Assembly (NCBI GenBank): GCA_028287745.1
Contig: JAQBPB010000051.1
Span: forward strand, 1 to 39,553
Source: Chloroflexota bacterium
Lineage (GTDB): Bacteria > Chloroflexota > Chloroflexia > Chloroheliales > Chloroheliaceae
Direction: 5' to 3'
DNA length: 39,553 nt
The position numbers and the translations under genes were made by a program. How positions within the stretch are numbered: position 1 is the first letter of the stretch; every line of letters starts with the position of its first letter. Below the pieces are notes generated by a model. The model saw nothing but the letters and a program-made list of their open reading frames with translations, did not search any database and was not told where the DNA came from. Shown one piece after another: positions 8,369-17,047 of this stretch.

Positions 8369-11146
8369 TTAAGAGTCCAGCCGTTTTTTAAGCAGTTTTA
8401 CCGCCTCGTCATTGGAGTTGATCGCCGCGCCTTTGTTATATTCGGCCTGTGCCCTATCTTTTTGGCCGTAATCGTAATAGGCTACTCCCAGCCAACCGTA
8501 ATAGCTGGCTTCGCCGGGAGCGGCCCCGGTGGCTTTTTGCAAATAGTTGATTGATTTCGGGAAGTCACCCTGCTTGAAGTAGACGTACCCGACCAACCAG
8601 TTGTAATTGGCATTTCTGGGCAGTAAATTTAGCACTTTGAGTGATTTATCCAGCGCCGCCTTCAGGTTAGCCTGGGCCTCGGTCTTTTTACCCGCCGCAT
8701 TGAAATCATCCGACTGGTAGACCAGGCCCAGGGTCCAGTCATAGTAGCAGTTGCCGTGGTTCGGGTCTATTTGAATACAGCGGTCAAAGTGCTTGAAGGC
8801 GTTAGGGTAATCCACTTTATCAAACAGGAGCGCCCCCAGGATATAGTGCGCCGTCGGGTTGGACTCGTTCTTTTTGATCGCGTCGTTGGCATACTTCTCG
8901 GCGTTGGCAGCGTCCCCGGTGTTCAAATAGAAACTGGCAAGGTTAGCATTGATGCTGGACGACTCGGGCGCCAGTTTCTGGGCTTTCTGGTAAAGCTCCA
9001 GGGCTTTAGCCTGGTTACTCTTGCGGGTAGCCTCATCGCCCGGGCTAAAGAGATAAATCGAAGCTCTGACCGCGATGGCGGTGGGCAAATTCGGCCAGGC
9101 GGCCAGCGTTTTGTCCATCGCAGCGGTGGAGCCCTGGTAATCTTCCTGGTAGAAAAGGTCAACCGCCAGTAGCCAGTTGTAATAAGGTTCGTTGGCCGCC
9201 GGGACAGTGGCCTTCTGAGCCGCTTCGATTTCGGGCTTGGCCTGGTCTACCTTAAGAATGTAGGTGTAATAGGACGCCTGGGCGCTATGGCCGATCCAGC
9301 CGTTGGGGTCCAGTTGCAAAGCCTGTTTAGCCGCTTTTTCAGCATCGGCAAAACGGGCATTTTCCCCGTAAACATCAACCAGGTAGAGATAGGTTAGCGG
9401 GTCCTTGGTATCATACTGGAGCGATTTTTCCAGCGGTTCGATACCCCCGGCATCCCGGTCAAACAGGTAGAGGGCCAGACCGTAATCGCGCCAGACTTTA
9501 GCGTTAGCCGGGTAGTCGGTGATAAGCTTGCGGAACTTGGCCAGGCCGCCTTGCAGGTCACCTTTTACAAAGAAGGTATCATTGGCGTCCTTGAGGGCCA
9601 ACGAAATCGGGTCAGCCGGGGCGGTTGTCGCCGCCGGGGTTGTCGCGCTGGCCGTGGTGGCCGCCGCCGATGTAGTATTACTGGCAACGGCAGTTGTGGC
9701 TGTGCCCGGTGTGGTAGCTGTCCCGGCTTGAACAGCCGAAGCTGTGCTGGTTGCCGCTGCCTGGGGTGTTGGGCTGGCCGGAGTGGCTGGCTTGCCGGTC
9801 AGCAGGATAATCAACAAAACAACTGCAATCGCCACCAGCACAATCGCGCTGCTACCGGCAATCAAGCCTGTATTAAGCTTTTTAGTGGTATTGTGGGTCA
9901 CGCCATAAGGAGACGTTCCGACCGGCGGTATATTGCCATACGGGGGCGTACCGGTATAACCCTGGGGCGGAGTGCCTCCCGGTGGTACGGTGCCATAGGG
10001 CGGAGTTCCGGTGAAGCCCTGCGGCGGGGTGCCTGTAAAACCCTGGGTCGGCGTGCCGGTGTAACCTAGCGGCGGTGTGCCACCCGGCGGTACGGTGCCG
10101 TACGGCGGAGTTCCGGTTACTACCGCGCCCAGCGGCAGCGTGCCAGGCGTCTGGCTGTACTGCCCGGAATTTCCGGCGACCTGGGTCCGGTCATAAGCGG
10201 TGCCGGGCTGGCCCTGGCCCTGGAAATTTGTCGCCACCTGGGTGACATTGTACTGGGTGCCGGGGAACCCGGCGACCTGGGTCTGGTCGTGCGGGCTGGT
10301 GGCTCCGGAGAAGTTGGCGGTGCCACCGTTGGCAATGGCCTGGACCGCTTTAGCCATTTCTCCGGCGCTCTGGAACCGGTCTTCCGGTTTTTTAGCCAGC
10401 GCCCGGTTAATTACATCCTGGACAGCGGGCGGGAGTTGTCCCTGGCTGCGCTCTATAATTGAAGGAATTGGCCGCAGGATATGGCCCATCATTACTTGCT
10501 CGGTCGCGCCATTATAGGGTAACTCGCCGGTCAACATCTGAAACAAGACGCAGCCGAGGGCATATATGTCGGTGCCGACCCCGACATTGCCTTCCAATTG
10601 CTCGGGGGCCATATAGGAAATGGTGCCCATTACGCCGGTCCGGCTCTGGGCGCTGGAGGAACTCAGCACTTTCGCGATACCGAAGTCGCCCAGCAGCAGG
10701 CGGTCGTCCTCGGTCCGTAAAAGCATATTCTGCGGTTTGATGTCCCGGTGGACGATAAAGCGGCGGTGGGCGTAATCCAGGGCGGCCGCGACCTGGGTAA
10801 GGTATTGGCTGGCCTCTTGCAGATTAAATTTTTTGACACGCCGCAGCTTATCGTGCAGCGTGCCGCCTTCGATATAGGGGGTCACCAGGTAGGCGGTATC
10901 CTCGGCCTGACCATAATCGTATACACTCAGGATGTTGGGATGTTCCAGGGCGGCGATGGATTGGGCTTCACGCTCGAACCGGGTTAGAAAGTTTTCATCT
11001 TCGGTCAATTCGGAATTTAAGACCTTGACCGCTACCCGGCGTTTGAGTAACTGGTCCATCGCCAGATAGACTAATGCAAAGCCACCCTGACCGATTTTTT
11101 TCTCTAATCGATAGCGCGTATTTAAGACGCTGTTTTCCGTAATCAT
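8369..11146 (-). CDS. PknB-like Ser/Thr kinase with extracellular TPR domain
   Basis: 925 residues. The kinase domain (about 12-270) has all key residues: Gly-rich loop IGQGGFALVY, Lys41 (VAVKVL), Glu60, HRD 133-135, DFG 154-156 and MAPEQ. Next comes a linker with three TQVA motifs (Thr289, Thr302, Thr321) and a Pro/Gly repeat (about 345-413). A single membrane helix follows (about 427-449), then a Thr/Ala linker, then a large external region of TPR-like repeats (about 515-925, e.g. YLYLVDVYGENARFADAEKAAKQAL). The ribosome binding site AGGAG lies 9 nt before the ATG. The layout is that of a receptor kinase that senses outside and phosphorylates Thr inside; ligand and targets are unknown. It is monocistronic with its own terminator. 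Confidence 0.93.
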   Translation of the reverse strand: MITENSVLNTRYRLEKKIGQGGFALVYLAMDQLLKRRVAVKVLNSELTEDENFLTRFEREAQSIAALEHPNILSVYDYGQAEDTAYLVTPYIEGGTLHDKLRRVKKFNLQEASQYLTQVAAALDYAHRRFIVHRDIKPQNMLLRTEDDRLLLGDFGIAKVLSSSSAQSRTGVMGTISYMAPEQLEGNVGVGTDIYALGCVLFQMLTGELPYNGATEQVMMGHILRPIPSIIERSQGQLPPAVQDVINRALAKKPEDRFQSAGEMAKAVQAIANGGTANFSGATSPHDQTQVAGFPGTQYNVTQVATNFQGQGQPGTAYDRTQVAGNSGQYSQTPGTLPLGAVVTGTPPYGTVPPGGTPPLGYTGTPTQGFTGTPPQGFTGTPPYGTVPPGGTPPQGYTGTPPYGNIPPVGTSPYGVTHNTTKKLNTGLIAGSSAIVLVAIAVVLLIILLTGKPATPASPTPQAAATSTASAVQAGTATTPGTATTAVASNTTSAAATTASATTPAATTAPADPISLALKDANDTFFVKGDLQGGLAKFRKLITDYPANAKVWRDYGLALYLFDRDAGGIEPLEKSLQYDTKDPLTYLYLVDVYGENARFADAEKAAKQALQLDPNGWIGHSAQASYYTYILKVDQAKPEIEAAQKATVPAANEPYYNWLLAVDLFYQEDYQGSTAAMDKTLAAWPNLPTAIAVRASIYLFSPGDEATRKSNQAKALELYQKAQKLAPESSSINANLASFYLNTGDAANAEKYANDAIKKNESNPTAHYILGALLFDKVDYPNAFKHFDRCIQIDPNHGNCYYDWTLGLVYQSDDFNAAGKKTEAQANLKAALDKSLKVLNLLPRNANYNWLVGYVYFKQGDFPKSINYLQKATGAAPGEASYYGWLGVAYYDYGQKDRAQAEYNKGAAINSNDEAVKLLKKRLDS
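9905..10110. repeat. In-frame Pro/Gly repeat in kinase linker
   Basis: Imperfect tandem units encoding variants of FTGTPPQG, YTGTPPYG and TVPPGGTPP in the cytoplasmic juxtamembrane linker of the PknB-like kinase. The DNA repeats are close enough to expand or contract by slippage. Confidence 0.75.
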
Positions 11147-11421
11147 CCCACTAAACTCCTGCTAGGTTGGTTCATAAAAGCAAATTGGAAAATAATGACA
11201 CTTCTGGCATTCACACCATGAAAATATTATAAACTATCTCGGTTTTTAAATATATGAAGTTTCTCACTAATTTTTTCTATATTCTAATTGATTCCGGAAG
11301 ACCTGACCGGCCTCCGGTTGATTGACTATAGCTCATCCTGACCGTTCGGGGCTTTTATCTGTTATTCTTTACAATTCACGCCCTGCTTTCGTTTTTTTAG
11401 TTTATGCAAATTCAGGCTCCT
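11147..11421. other. Divergent intergenic region
   Basis: AT-rich gap between the divergent kinase and recombinase genes. On the minus strand a TATAAT (forward ATTATA near 11226-11231) could be the kinase -10, but it lacks a good -35. No reading frame is supported. Confidence 0.3.
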
Positions 11422-11448
11422 TTGACATAGCCTCCCGATGTGTATAAA
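11422..11448 (+). promoter_or_regulatory. Candidate promoter of the tyrosine recombinase gene
   Basis: TTGACA (11422-11427) and TATAAA (11443-11448) with a 15-bp spacer, about 40 bp before the start codon. The hexamers are good but the spacer is short. Confidence 0.4.
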
Positions 11449-11490
11449 GTTACGGTGATTTCGTAAAATATTTAAGGTTAAGAAATACTT

Positions 11491-12819
11491 ATGTCAACTG
11501 AGGAACAGCCAGGAATTAACCCGGCGCCCCTGGCAAAAAGCCGGAAGTCGAAACAAACCGTTGAAAAAGCCCCGGCCCAAACCGAGGCCAGCTCGAAACA
11601 GGCTGAAAATGCTTTGAAGGACAGCTGGGGCCGGGCCGGAGAACTCCAGGCTGCCCAACTGGAACAGGGTGCCCCGGCCTTGCCCGCCGGTACCAGCGTG
11701 GCCTGTGGGGTGTGTCTTTTTCTAAAGACGCTCAAAGGGCAAAGTGTCCAGACCCATAAGACCTACCAGGTGGGCTGCCGCATATTTATGTATTTCCTGT
11801 ATGAAAGCGGCCAGGGCGACCCGGCCACGCTGCCCGTAACTGGCCTGCAACCGCTGGTACTGGAAGATTATTTCCTGTGGCTGGTGGACCGCTACAGCCG
11901 CAGCAAGAAAATGACGGTCGCCGGGTATATGGCCGGGCCGCGCAACCTGTTCGCTTACCTGGCCCGGCGCGACCTCACGCCCAGCCATGTCCAGTATGCC
12001 AAGATGATTGGCGGGCTGGCCCGCCTGACCGGGCGCGGCGGCTACAAAACGCCCCGGGTAGATTTTACCGAAACCCGCAAGCTGGCTGACTATATGTACC
12101 GGCTTAAAGTGCCTTCGCTGGAAGAAGTAAGCGCCGCCGCGCACCCGGATGGTCAGGATGGCGAAGTTAACCCCGGACCTGATTTGCCGGCTGCCCTGCA
12201 AAAGTATCTTTTCGCCGCCAGGCGCAAGCTCAGTCCAGCCGAAGTGGCCCTGCGCCGCCAGGAATTGTTGCGCGACCGGGCTCTAATCCTGACCCTGTAC
12301 ACTACCGGGATGCGCCGGGAGGAAGTCTCGCGGCTCAACCGGGCCGACCTGCGGGACGGCCGGCTGGAAGAAGTTTTGATTACCGGCAAAGGCGATAAAG
12401 AACGGGTGGTCTTTTTCGATGAGCCAACTTTGCAGGTCATCAAAGAATACCTGAAGGCCCGCAACGATAATTACCAGCCGCTTTTTATCCAGCACCGGGT
12501 GAGCCGGGGCCAGCCAAAGGCCGGGGGCGCCAATTTCCGTTTGTCGCCCTTTAGCGTCTGGGCGGTGGTCCAGAAGTGGGCCGGGGAAATCGGCGTCGAG
12601 GTTAACCCGCACGACTTCCGCCACGCCCTGGCGACAACCATGTTAAATAACGGGGCCCAACTGGGTGAGGTGCAGGATGTTCTGGGCCACGCCAGCCCGG
12701 TGACGACCAAGATGATTTACGCCCATTACGAGCGTAAGACTTTGCGGGCCGCCGTAAATAAACACCGGGTAGGGGTTGGCGACCTGGGCGCTGTTAAAAC
12801 AGGTCCGGCTGAAAGTTGA
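11491..12819 (+). CDS. Xer-like tyrosine recombinase
   Basis: 442 residues. About 75 N-terminal residues are low complexity (Lys/Ala/Gln-rich). A SAM-like core-binding domain follows (about 78-185, KTHKTYQVGCRIFMYFLYESG). The catalytic domain has the complete set: Arg275 (TTGMRREE), Lys300 (TGKGDKERV), His374 and Arg377 (HDFRHA), His400 (LGHASPVTT) and Tyr410 (MIYAHY). These enzymes cut and rejoin DNA through a Tyr-phosphate bond. The residues resemble XerC/XerD, but the N-terminal extension, and the insertion between Lys300 and His374, set it apart. There are no att sites or phage genes around it. It could be the chromosome-dimer resolvase or a stand-alone integrase. The ssb gene follows 130 bp on. 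Confidence 0.88.
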   Translation: MSTEEQPGINPAPLAKSRKSKQTVEKAPAQTEASSKQAENALKDSWGRAGELQAAQLEQGAPALPAGTSVACGVCLFLKTLKGQSVQTHKTYQVGCRIFMYFLYESGQGDPATLPVTGLQPLVLEDYFLWLVDRYSRSKKMTVAGYMAGPRNLFAYLARRDLTPSHVQYAKMIGGLARLTGRGGYKTPRVDFTETRKLADYMYRLKVPSLEEVSAAAHPDGQDGEVNPGPDLPAALQKYLFAARRKLSPAEVALRRQELLRDRALILTLYTTGMRREEVSRLNRADLRDGRLEEVLITGKGDKERVVFFDEPTLQVIKEYLKARNDNYQPLFIQHRVSRGQPKAGGANFRLSPFSVWAVVQKWAGEIGVEVNPHDFRHALATTMLNNGAQLGEVQDVLGHASPVTTKMIYAHYERKTLRAAVNKHRVGVGDLGAVKTGPAES

Positions 12820-12949
12820 GAAGTATTTCCGGAAAAAGAATAATTCTTAAAAGTGGCACAAACTTTTAACCTTTACGATATTCTGCTTAGCCGGTCGAAA
12901 AGCGATTGAGCCGGGAAGTATGAATTATAAAGAAGGAGTTTGTGCCGGT

Positions 12950-13381
12950 ATGTCCAGAGATATTAACAAAGTAATGTTCAGCGGCCGGTTGGGCCGGGAC
13001 GTAGAATTGCGAATTACCCCTAACGGCAGTTCAGTAGCGACTTTCTCGGTGGCTTCCAGCCGTTCTACCAAGCAGGCGGACGGCCAGTTCAAGGAGCAAA
13101 CCGAGTGGTTCCGGGTAGTAGCCTGGGAAAAGCTGGCCGAAACCTGTTCCAGTTTTCTGAAAAAAGGTAGCCATGTCTTTATCGAAGGCCGCCTTCAGAC
13201 GCGCGAATGGCAGGACCCCCAGGGCCAGAAGCACCAGACGACCGAGGTCATCGCCAGCGAGATGGTGATGTTAAGTTCCCGCCGGGATGGCGAGGGAGCC
13301 GAGAGCGCGACTAATGGCAACGGGCGGGCGGCTGAAACTCTCTTTGACGAGGAGTTAGAGCCGGAAGGTATTCCTTTCTAA
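12950..13381 (+). CDS. ssb: Single-stranded DNA-binding protein
   Basis: 143 residues from ATG 12950. I prefer this start over ATG 12920 because the conserved OB fold begins at SRDINKVMFSGRLGRDVELR and a strong site AAGGAG lies 11 nt upstream. The OB-fold core includes SVATFSVASSR, EWFRVVAWEKLAE, GSHVFIEGRLQTREWQD and a short Gly/Asn-rich linker. The acidic tail ends in EGIPF, the tip that binds partner proteins in replication and repair. Coats ssDNA during replication, recombination and repair. It is ended by a terminator that overlaps the last codons of the convergent gene. Replication genes usually next to ssb (rpsF, rpsR) are absent here. Confidence 0.95.
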   Translation: MSRDINKVMFSGRLGRDVELRITPNGSSVATFSVASSRSTKQADGQFKEQTEWFRVVAWEKLAETCSSFLKKGSHVFIEGRLQTREWQDPQGQKHQTTEVIASEMVMLSSRRDGEGAESATNGNGRAAETLFDEELEPEGIPF

Positions 13382-13423
13382 TAGCGCCCGCGCCACGCTT
13401 TTAACAGCGCACACAGAATTACC

Positions 13424-13460
13424 AGGGCTAAGATTTACCGTAAGGGGTCTTAGCCCTTTT
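13424..13460 (+). terminator. ssb terminator overlapping the neighbour's 3' end
   Basis: Stem AGGGCTAAGA (13424-13433) with TCTTAGCCCT (13448-13457), then TTTT. The right arm contains the stop codon of the convergent glycosyltransferase gene. Confidence 0.75.
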
Positions 13461-15543
13461 CGTTTGCTTTAACCAGGCCCGGCCCGGGTTCGGAGGTTTT
13501 CGGGAGTATTGGGGCCGGTTCCGGCCTGGTGCGGCTGTTCAGCCAGAATAGGCCGCTGCCCCAGACATAAAGGGCCAGGACGGCCAGGCTCAGGCCGGTT
13601 TCAAGGGCCGCCCGGTTTTGATTCAGCAGGGTATTCCAGTTAAAGAGATTTTCCTCAATCTGGCCGGATATATCTACATGCCGGGAAACCAGCATTTCGA
13701 GCAAAGTTACCAGGCTGTAGACCGCCGTAAACCAGCTCAGGGCCCGGGCCTGCCAGGCAGGCTGTTCGTGCCAGGCATAGGCCACGGCCAGGCCCAGGAA
13801 GGGCAGGGCGTAATAGAGATAGCGTTCGTGCATTTTGATCGAAAAAGCGAAAAAGGTCAGCACGCCTAAACCGCAGGCGAAAACGACAGTACCTGGCCTG
13901 GCCTGACCCTTCCAGAGATACAGGGCCATTGCCCCAAAAGTCAGCGCGACAATACCCAGCCCGAAATTGGTCACGACGCTTATTTGTTCCGGCCGGTCTA
14001 ACAGGTAGGGCAAGTTATAGGCCCGGATAGTCCCGGTAACATAGTTACCCGCCAGTTGTTCCTGGAAAAAATAGCGGTATATTTCGGACCAGCGGAAGCC
14101 AAAAGAAGGCAGCGCCAGGGCCGTACAGATTACCGCGCTCAACGCAATACCCAGACCGGTCTTGCGCCAGCCTGCTTTCTTTAACAGCACTACGGCCAGC
14201 AAAGGCACTACAAAAATAGCCTGGGGTTTGAACAGAATCGAAACGCCCAGCATTATGGCGGCTGGGATTGAGTAGCCGCGTTGAATCAGGCCGAAAGTTA
14301 AAAGCAGCATAAAAGCTAGCAGGACATCGGCCTGGCCCCAGACGGCCGGGTTGTAAATGGTAGCCAGGTTAAAGCCGAAAAGCATTATTACCGGCACCGT
14401 TACCTGCCGGGCCAAGTTTTCGCCTGAACGCATCAGGCGGTAGATCAGCCAGGCGCAGCCGAGTACTAACAGGCTCATGAATACCCGCAAAACGAACATA
14501 TTCTGGGTCAGGCCCACCAGCGAAGTTAAATGCCCGTAAATCCAGAAAATATAAATTATTAGCGGCAGGTAGTTAAAGGACTCGGAGTGGCTGTAAAAGT
14601 CGAAGGGACCGTACAGCAGGATATCATTAATCCAGTCCCGGTATAGATTGGTGTCAAAGGAAAAGTCATCGCCCGGCAAAAAGAAGACGATTAGCAAGGC
14701 GCTCCCGGCCAGGGCCCAGTAAATTTCAAACCTTGAAAACCCGGTGGTCCTGGTCTTACGGTGAATGACCCACCAGCCCAACGCGCACGCGGCCAGCGCC
14801 CCGGCGCACCCCAGCAGCCACCAGCTATAGACCCGCAAGAACTGGACCTGTTCGGCGGCGCTGACCGCAATCATTACCAGTAATATACCGCTTTCGAACC
14901 AGCCCAACCGGGCCAGCCTGAGCCAGGTCGCCATTACTATCAGTAATACCCCTATCGCCAGGCCCAGCGGGTAAGGCGAAACCAGCCCGGACCACTGGTC
15001 GCCATTCGATGTTATGGTGAAGTCGCGCACGGCTACGCCCAGCAAGCGCCCATCGCTGGGCACCCGAAAAGCGTTGGATTCAAACTGCAAGACCAGGCCG
15101 GTCTGCCAGTCTGTACGGGCCGGTATTTGTAATGTGTAGTGCTGAAAGCCCGGTTGGTCCGGGATATAGTCAAAAGTGGCAATTGGTTGGACCAGCGAAT
15201 AATCGCTGGAGTTGACTTCATTAACCCTTAAATGGGCCGGGGGTTCACCGGCCGGCCGGTTTAAGGACATCTCTACCGTAACGGTTAGAGGCAAGAAGCG
15301 AGGTAAGGTTTCGAAAACAAAATAGGAGTCATGCTTGGTCCAGACGGAAGCCTGACCTACCGCGTTACGTTCAATGCCGTTCAGGCTGGTAAGGTCTGCG
15401 AAATCTTTTACTCGTTCTATCTGGAGCCGTTGGGTATTGCCAGGATAGCTGAGGGCGAGAAAAAGAACGAAAGAAGCTATTACCAGAAAACAATTTACCA
15501 GGAACCAGCCCGAGTTTGATCTTAGTGCCCGAAATAGTTTCAT
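13450..15543 (-). CDS. GT-C type membrane glycosyltransferase (GT87/GT39-like)
   Basis: 697 residues from ATG 15543 (AAGG 5 nt upstream; a GTG directly precedes it). The N-terminus has one membrane helix (about 12-35), then an extracytoplasmic beta-rich domain of ~140 residues, then about ten to twelve membrane segments. The first external loop after the domain holds acidic residues DDFSFDTN (Asp292, Asp293, Asp297) followed by LYRDWINDI. This layout matches GT-C enzymes, which use a polyprenyl-phosphate sugar and a catalytic Asp in an outer loop. SILFKPQAIFVVPLL is also seen in GT87-type mannosyltransferases. The sugar and acceptor are unknown. It is a lone gene; the extracytoplasmic domain may bind the acceptor. 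GT-C fold is likely; the exact family is less sure. Confidence 0.72.
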   Translation of the reverse strand: MKLFRALRSNSGWFLVNCFLVIASFVLFLALSYPGNTQRLQIERVKDFADLTSLNGIERNAVGQASVWTKHDSYFVFETLPRFLPLTVTVEMSLNRPAGEPPAHLRVNEVNSSDYSLVQPIATFDYIPDQPGFQHYTLQIPARTDWQTGLVLQFESNAFRVPSDGRLLGVAVRDFTITSNGDQWSGLVSPYPLGLAIGVLLIVMATWLRLARLGWFESGILLVMIAVSAAEQVQFLRVYSWWLLGCAGALAACALGWWVIHRKTRTTGFSRFEIYWALAGSALLIVFFLPGDDFSFDTNLYRDWINDILLYGPFDFYSHSESFNYLPLIIYIFWIYGHLTSLVGLTQNMFVLRVFMSLLVLGCAWLIYRLMRSGENLARQVTVPVIMLFGFNLATIYNPAVWGQADVLLAFMLLLTFGLIQRGYSIPAAIMLGVSILFKPQAIFVVPLLAVVLLKKAGWRKTGLGIALSAVICTALALPSFGFRWSEIYRYFFQEQLAGNYVTGTIRAYNLPYLLDRPEQISVVTNFGLGIVALTFGAMALYLWKGQARPGTVVFACGLGVLTFFAFSIKMHERYLYYALPFLGLAVAYAWHEQPAWQARALSWFTAVYSLVTLLEMLVSRHVDISGQIEENLFNWNTLLNQNRAALETGLSLAVLALYVWGSGLFWLNSRTRPEPAPILPKTSEPGPGLVKANEKG

Positions 15544-15805
15544 CACGACCTTAACTATAGTTTAAAATACCGGTTATTTCAACCGCTTTATAGCTAATAC
15601 TTTGGTAGGCATCAATAATTTCCAGGCATTTACCCTTAGAGTAAAGCTAATTATTTACCCTTTCGGTTTGAAATATCACCGCCAGGTGGCACATATGTTG
15701 CTAAAAAGGTGTTTGATTGGCTTATATTTAGCTATAAATTAAGGGTTTGCATTGGTTCTTGCAGTGCAAGTAATTCTTTGCTTAAAAAGATTGAAAGGAA
15801 CTGGG
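15544..15805. other. Divergent intergenic region with TTGCA palindrome
   Basis: About 260 bp between the glycosyltransferase and the surface protein. It contains the 5-1-5 palindrome TTGCAGTGCAA (15759-15769) and another TTGCA at 15747-15751, a possible operator. No good promoter pair was identified. Confidence 0.35.
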
Positions 15806-16813
15806 ATGTCATTAAAAAGCAATACGGGCCGCCCCAGGCGCGGCGGAGTTCTTTGCGGAATAGCATTGGTGGGCTTCCTGCTGGTTGCCCTGGGCCTGGG
15901 ACTATTCTTAGCGCCTTCCGGTAGCGTTCAGGCGCAGACCACTGGTACGCCCACCGCCGGAGCAACTACCGCCGGAGCAACTACCGCCGCAGCTACAACC
16001 GTTGCCGGAACGACGGTTGCCGGTACCACGGCCGCCCCTGGCGGCAGCCCAACAATAAATGTCTTCTGCCTGGATTTTGGCAAACAATTTCCCGAAGGCC
16101 AGACTATCCGGGCGACCGGCCTGGCCGATGCCAAAGTACGGTCCGGACTGGCTTACGCTCTGAGCAAAGGTTATGTCACAAGCAATCCTTACCAGGTCCA
16201 ACTGGCCGTATGGCGTTTGCAGGACAATCAACCTTACCATGACCTGCGCAATGCCGGTACCGCTATCGCCGAGGAGATTGTAACTAATGCCGCGACCACG
16301 GCTGCTCCCCAGGGTGATGCCTCCCAGGTTAACAATCTGACCCTTACCAATATCCGGGAAACTTCCCCGCAGTCAGCCTACGGTACGGCCACTATCCAGG
16401 GTACTATCAATACCCAGGGACTGCCGGTAGGCTTCCTGTTACCCGCCTCCGGTCCTAACTTCCAGAACATGGTTGCTGTAGTATCGACCGGTGGAGCGGC
16501 CCAGGCCACGACTGCCGCTGCTACGACTGCCGCCGCTACGACTGCGGCTGTGACGACGGCTGCTCCGACTACTGCGGCGGTAACCACTGCCGCTGTGACG
16601 ACTGTCGCCGCCACTACGGTTGCAGCGACGACGGCTGCTCCGGCTACGGTTGCCGGACAGGGCGGCGCACCGGCTGCCCCCGCCAGCGGTTTTGGTGGTG
16701 CCAGTGACAACAGCGGAACCACCCTTGGACTGCTTTCGTTAGTGCTGGGCTTTAGTGTGCTGGCGCTGGCGGCCCTGTTTGGAATGCAGATGGTTAGCCG
16801 CAAGAACCGCTAA
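15806..16813 (+). CDS. Predicted internal-thioester (TQXA/TED-like) surface protein
   Basis: 335 residues from ATG 15806 (AAAGGA 6-7 nt upstream; an ATG at 15752 lacks such a site). A signal peptide (GIALVGFLLVALGLGLFL, cleavage near SVQA) leads into a Thr/Ala/Gly stalk (~46-80). A compact domain of about 140 residues follows. It carries Cys88 in NVFCLDFG and Gln132 in VQLAVW, the two motifs that form the Cys-Gln thioester of class I thioester domains known from Gram-positive adhesins. A second Thr/Ala stalk (~231-285) and a C-terminal membrane helix with the basic tail SRKNR anchor it; there is no LPXTG motif. If the bond forms, the protein could bind host or neighbour surfaces covalently. 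The thioester is inferred from motif match only. Confidence 0.68.
   Translation: MSLKSNTGRPRRGGVLCGIALVGFLLVALGLGLFLAPSGSVQAQTTGTPTAGATTAGATTAAATTVAGTTVAGTTAAPGGSPTINVFCLDFGKQFPEGQTIRATGLADAKVRSGLAYALSKGYVTSNPYQVQLAVWRLQDNQPYHDLRNAGTAIAEEIVTNAATTAAPQGDASQVNNLTLTNIRETSPQSAYGTATIQGTINTQGLPVGFLLPASGPNFQNMVAVVSTGGAAQATTAAATTAAATTAAVTTAAPTTAAVTTAAVTTVAATTVAATTAAPATVAGQGGAPAAPASGFGGASDNSGTTLGLLSLVLGFSVLALAALFGMQMVSRKNR
15951..16036. repeat. Thr/Ala-coding triplet repeat, N-terminal stalk
   Basis: Repeated units encoding AGATT and VAGTT in the surface protein. The low complexity is at the DNA level too, with runs of GCCGGAGCAACTACC-like units. Confidence 0.75.
16497..16662. repeat. Thr/Ala-coding repeat, C-terminal stalk
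   Basis: Tandem units encoding TTAAA, TTAAV and TTVAA between the thioester-like domain and the membrane anchor. Mucin-like and probably extended; a candidate for O-glycosylation. Confidence 0.75.
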
Positions 16814-16823
16814 TTTCCTTCCA

Positions 16824-16854
16824 GCCGGGCCGGTTTGAAACAGCCTGGCCCGGC
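16824..16854. terminator. First hairpin after the surface protein gene
   Basis: An 8-bp stem GCCGGGCC/GGCCCGGC just after the stop codon, followed by ATTAATCTTTT. Probably an auxiliary hairpin before the strong terminator. Confidence 0.4.
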
Positions 16855-16884
16855 ATTAATCTTTTGCGGCAGTCCTTCGAATTG

Positions 16885-16924
16885 AAAGCCGGTGGGTTTT
16901 ATAGAACAAACCCACCGGCTTTTT
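16885..16924 (+). terminator. Terminator of the surface protein gene
   Basis: A perfect 15-bp stem (16885-16899 with 16908-16922), 8-nt loop, ending in five T. Confidence 0.88.
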
Positions 16925-16932
16925 AAAACCTA

Positions 16933-16960
16933 TTGATAATTCGATCAAATGTGCTAAGAT
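16933..16960 (+). promoter_or_regulatory. Promoter of the Rad52-like gene
   Basis: TTGATA (16933-16938), 16-bp spacer, TAAGAT (16955-16960) preceded by TGC, i.e. an extended -10. It lies about 90 bp before the start codon. Confidence 0.5.
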
Positions 16961-17047
16961 AATATATATGTGGCTCTATTTCAATGATTTTACGATATTG
17001 TACGCGTAGGGTTAAATAAAAAGTAAGTATTAAAAGGTAGGAGAAAA

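Noticed and set aside
11491..12819. Integrase of a prophage or genomic island
   Set aside because: No attachment repeats, tRNA gene or phage structural genes are nearby.
16497..16662. CRISPR or satellite-like array
   Set aside because: The repeat is in frame and encodes a Thr/Ala stalk; there are no unique spacers.
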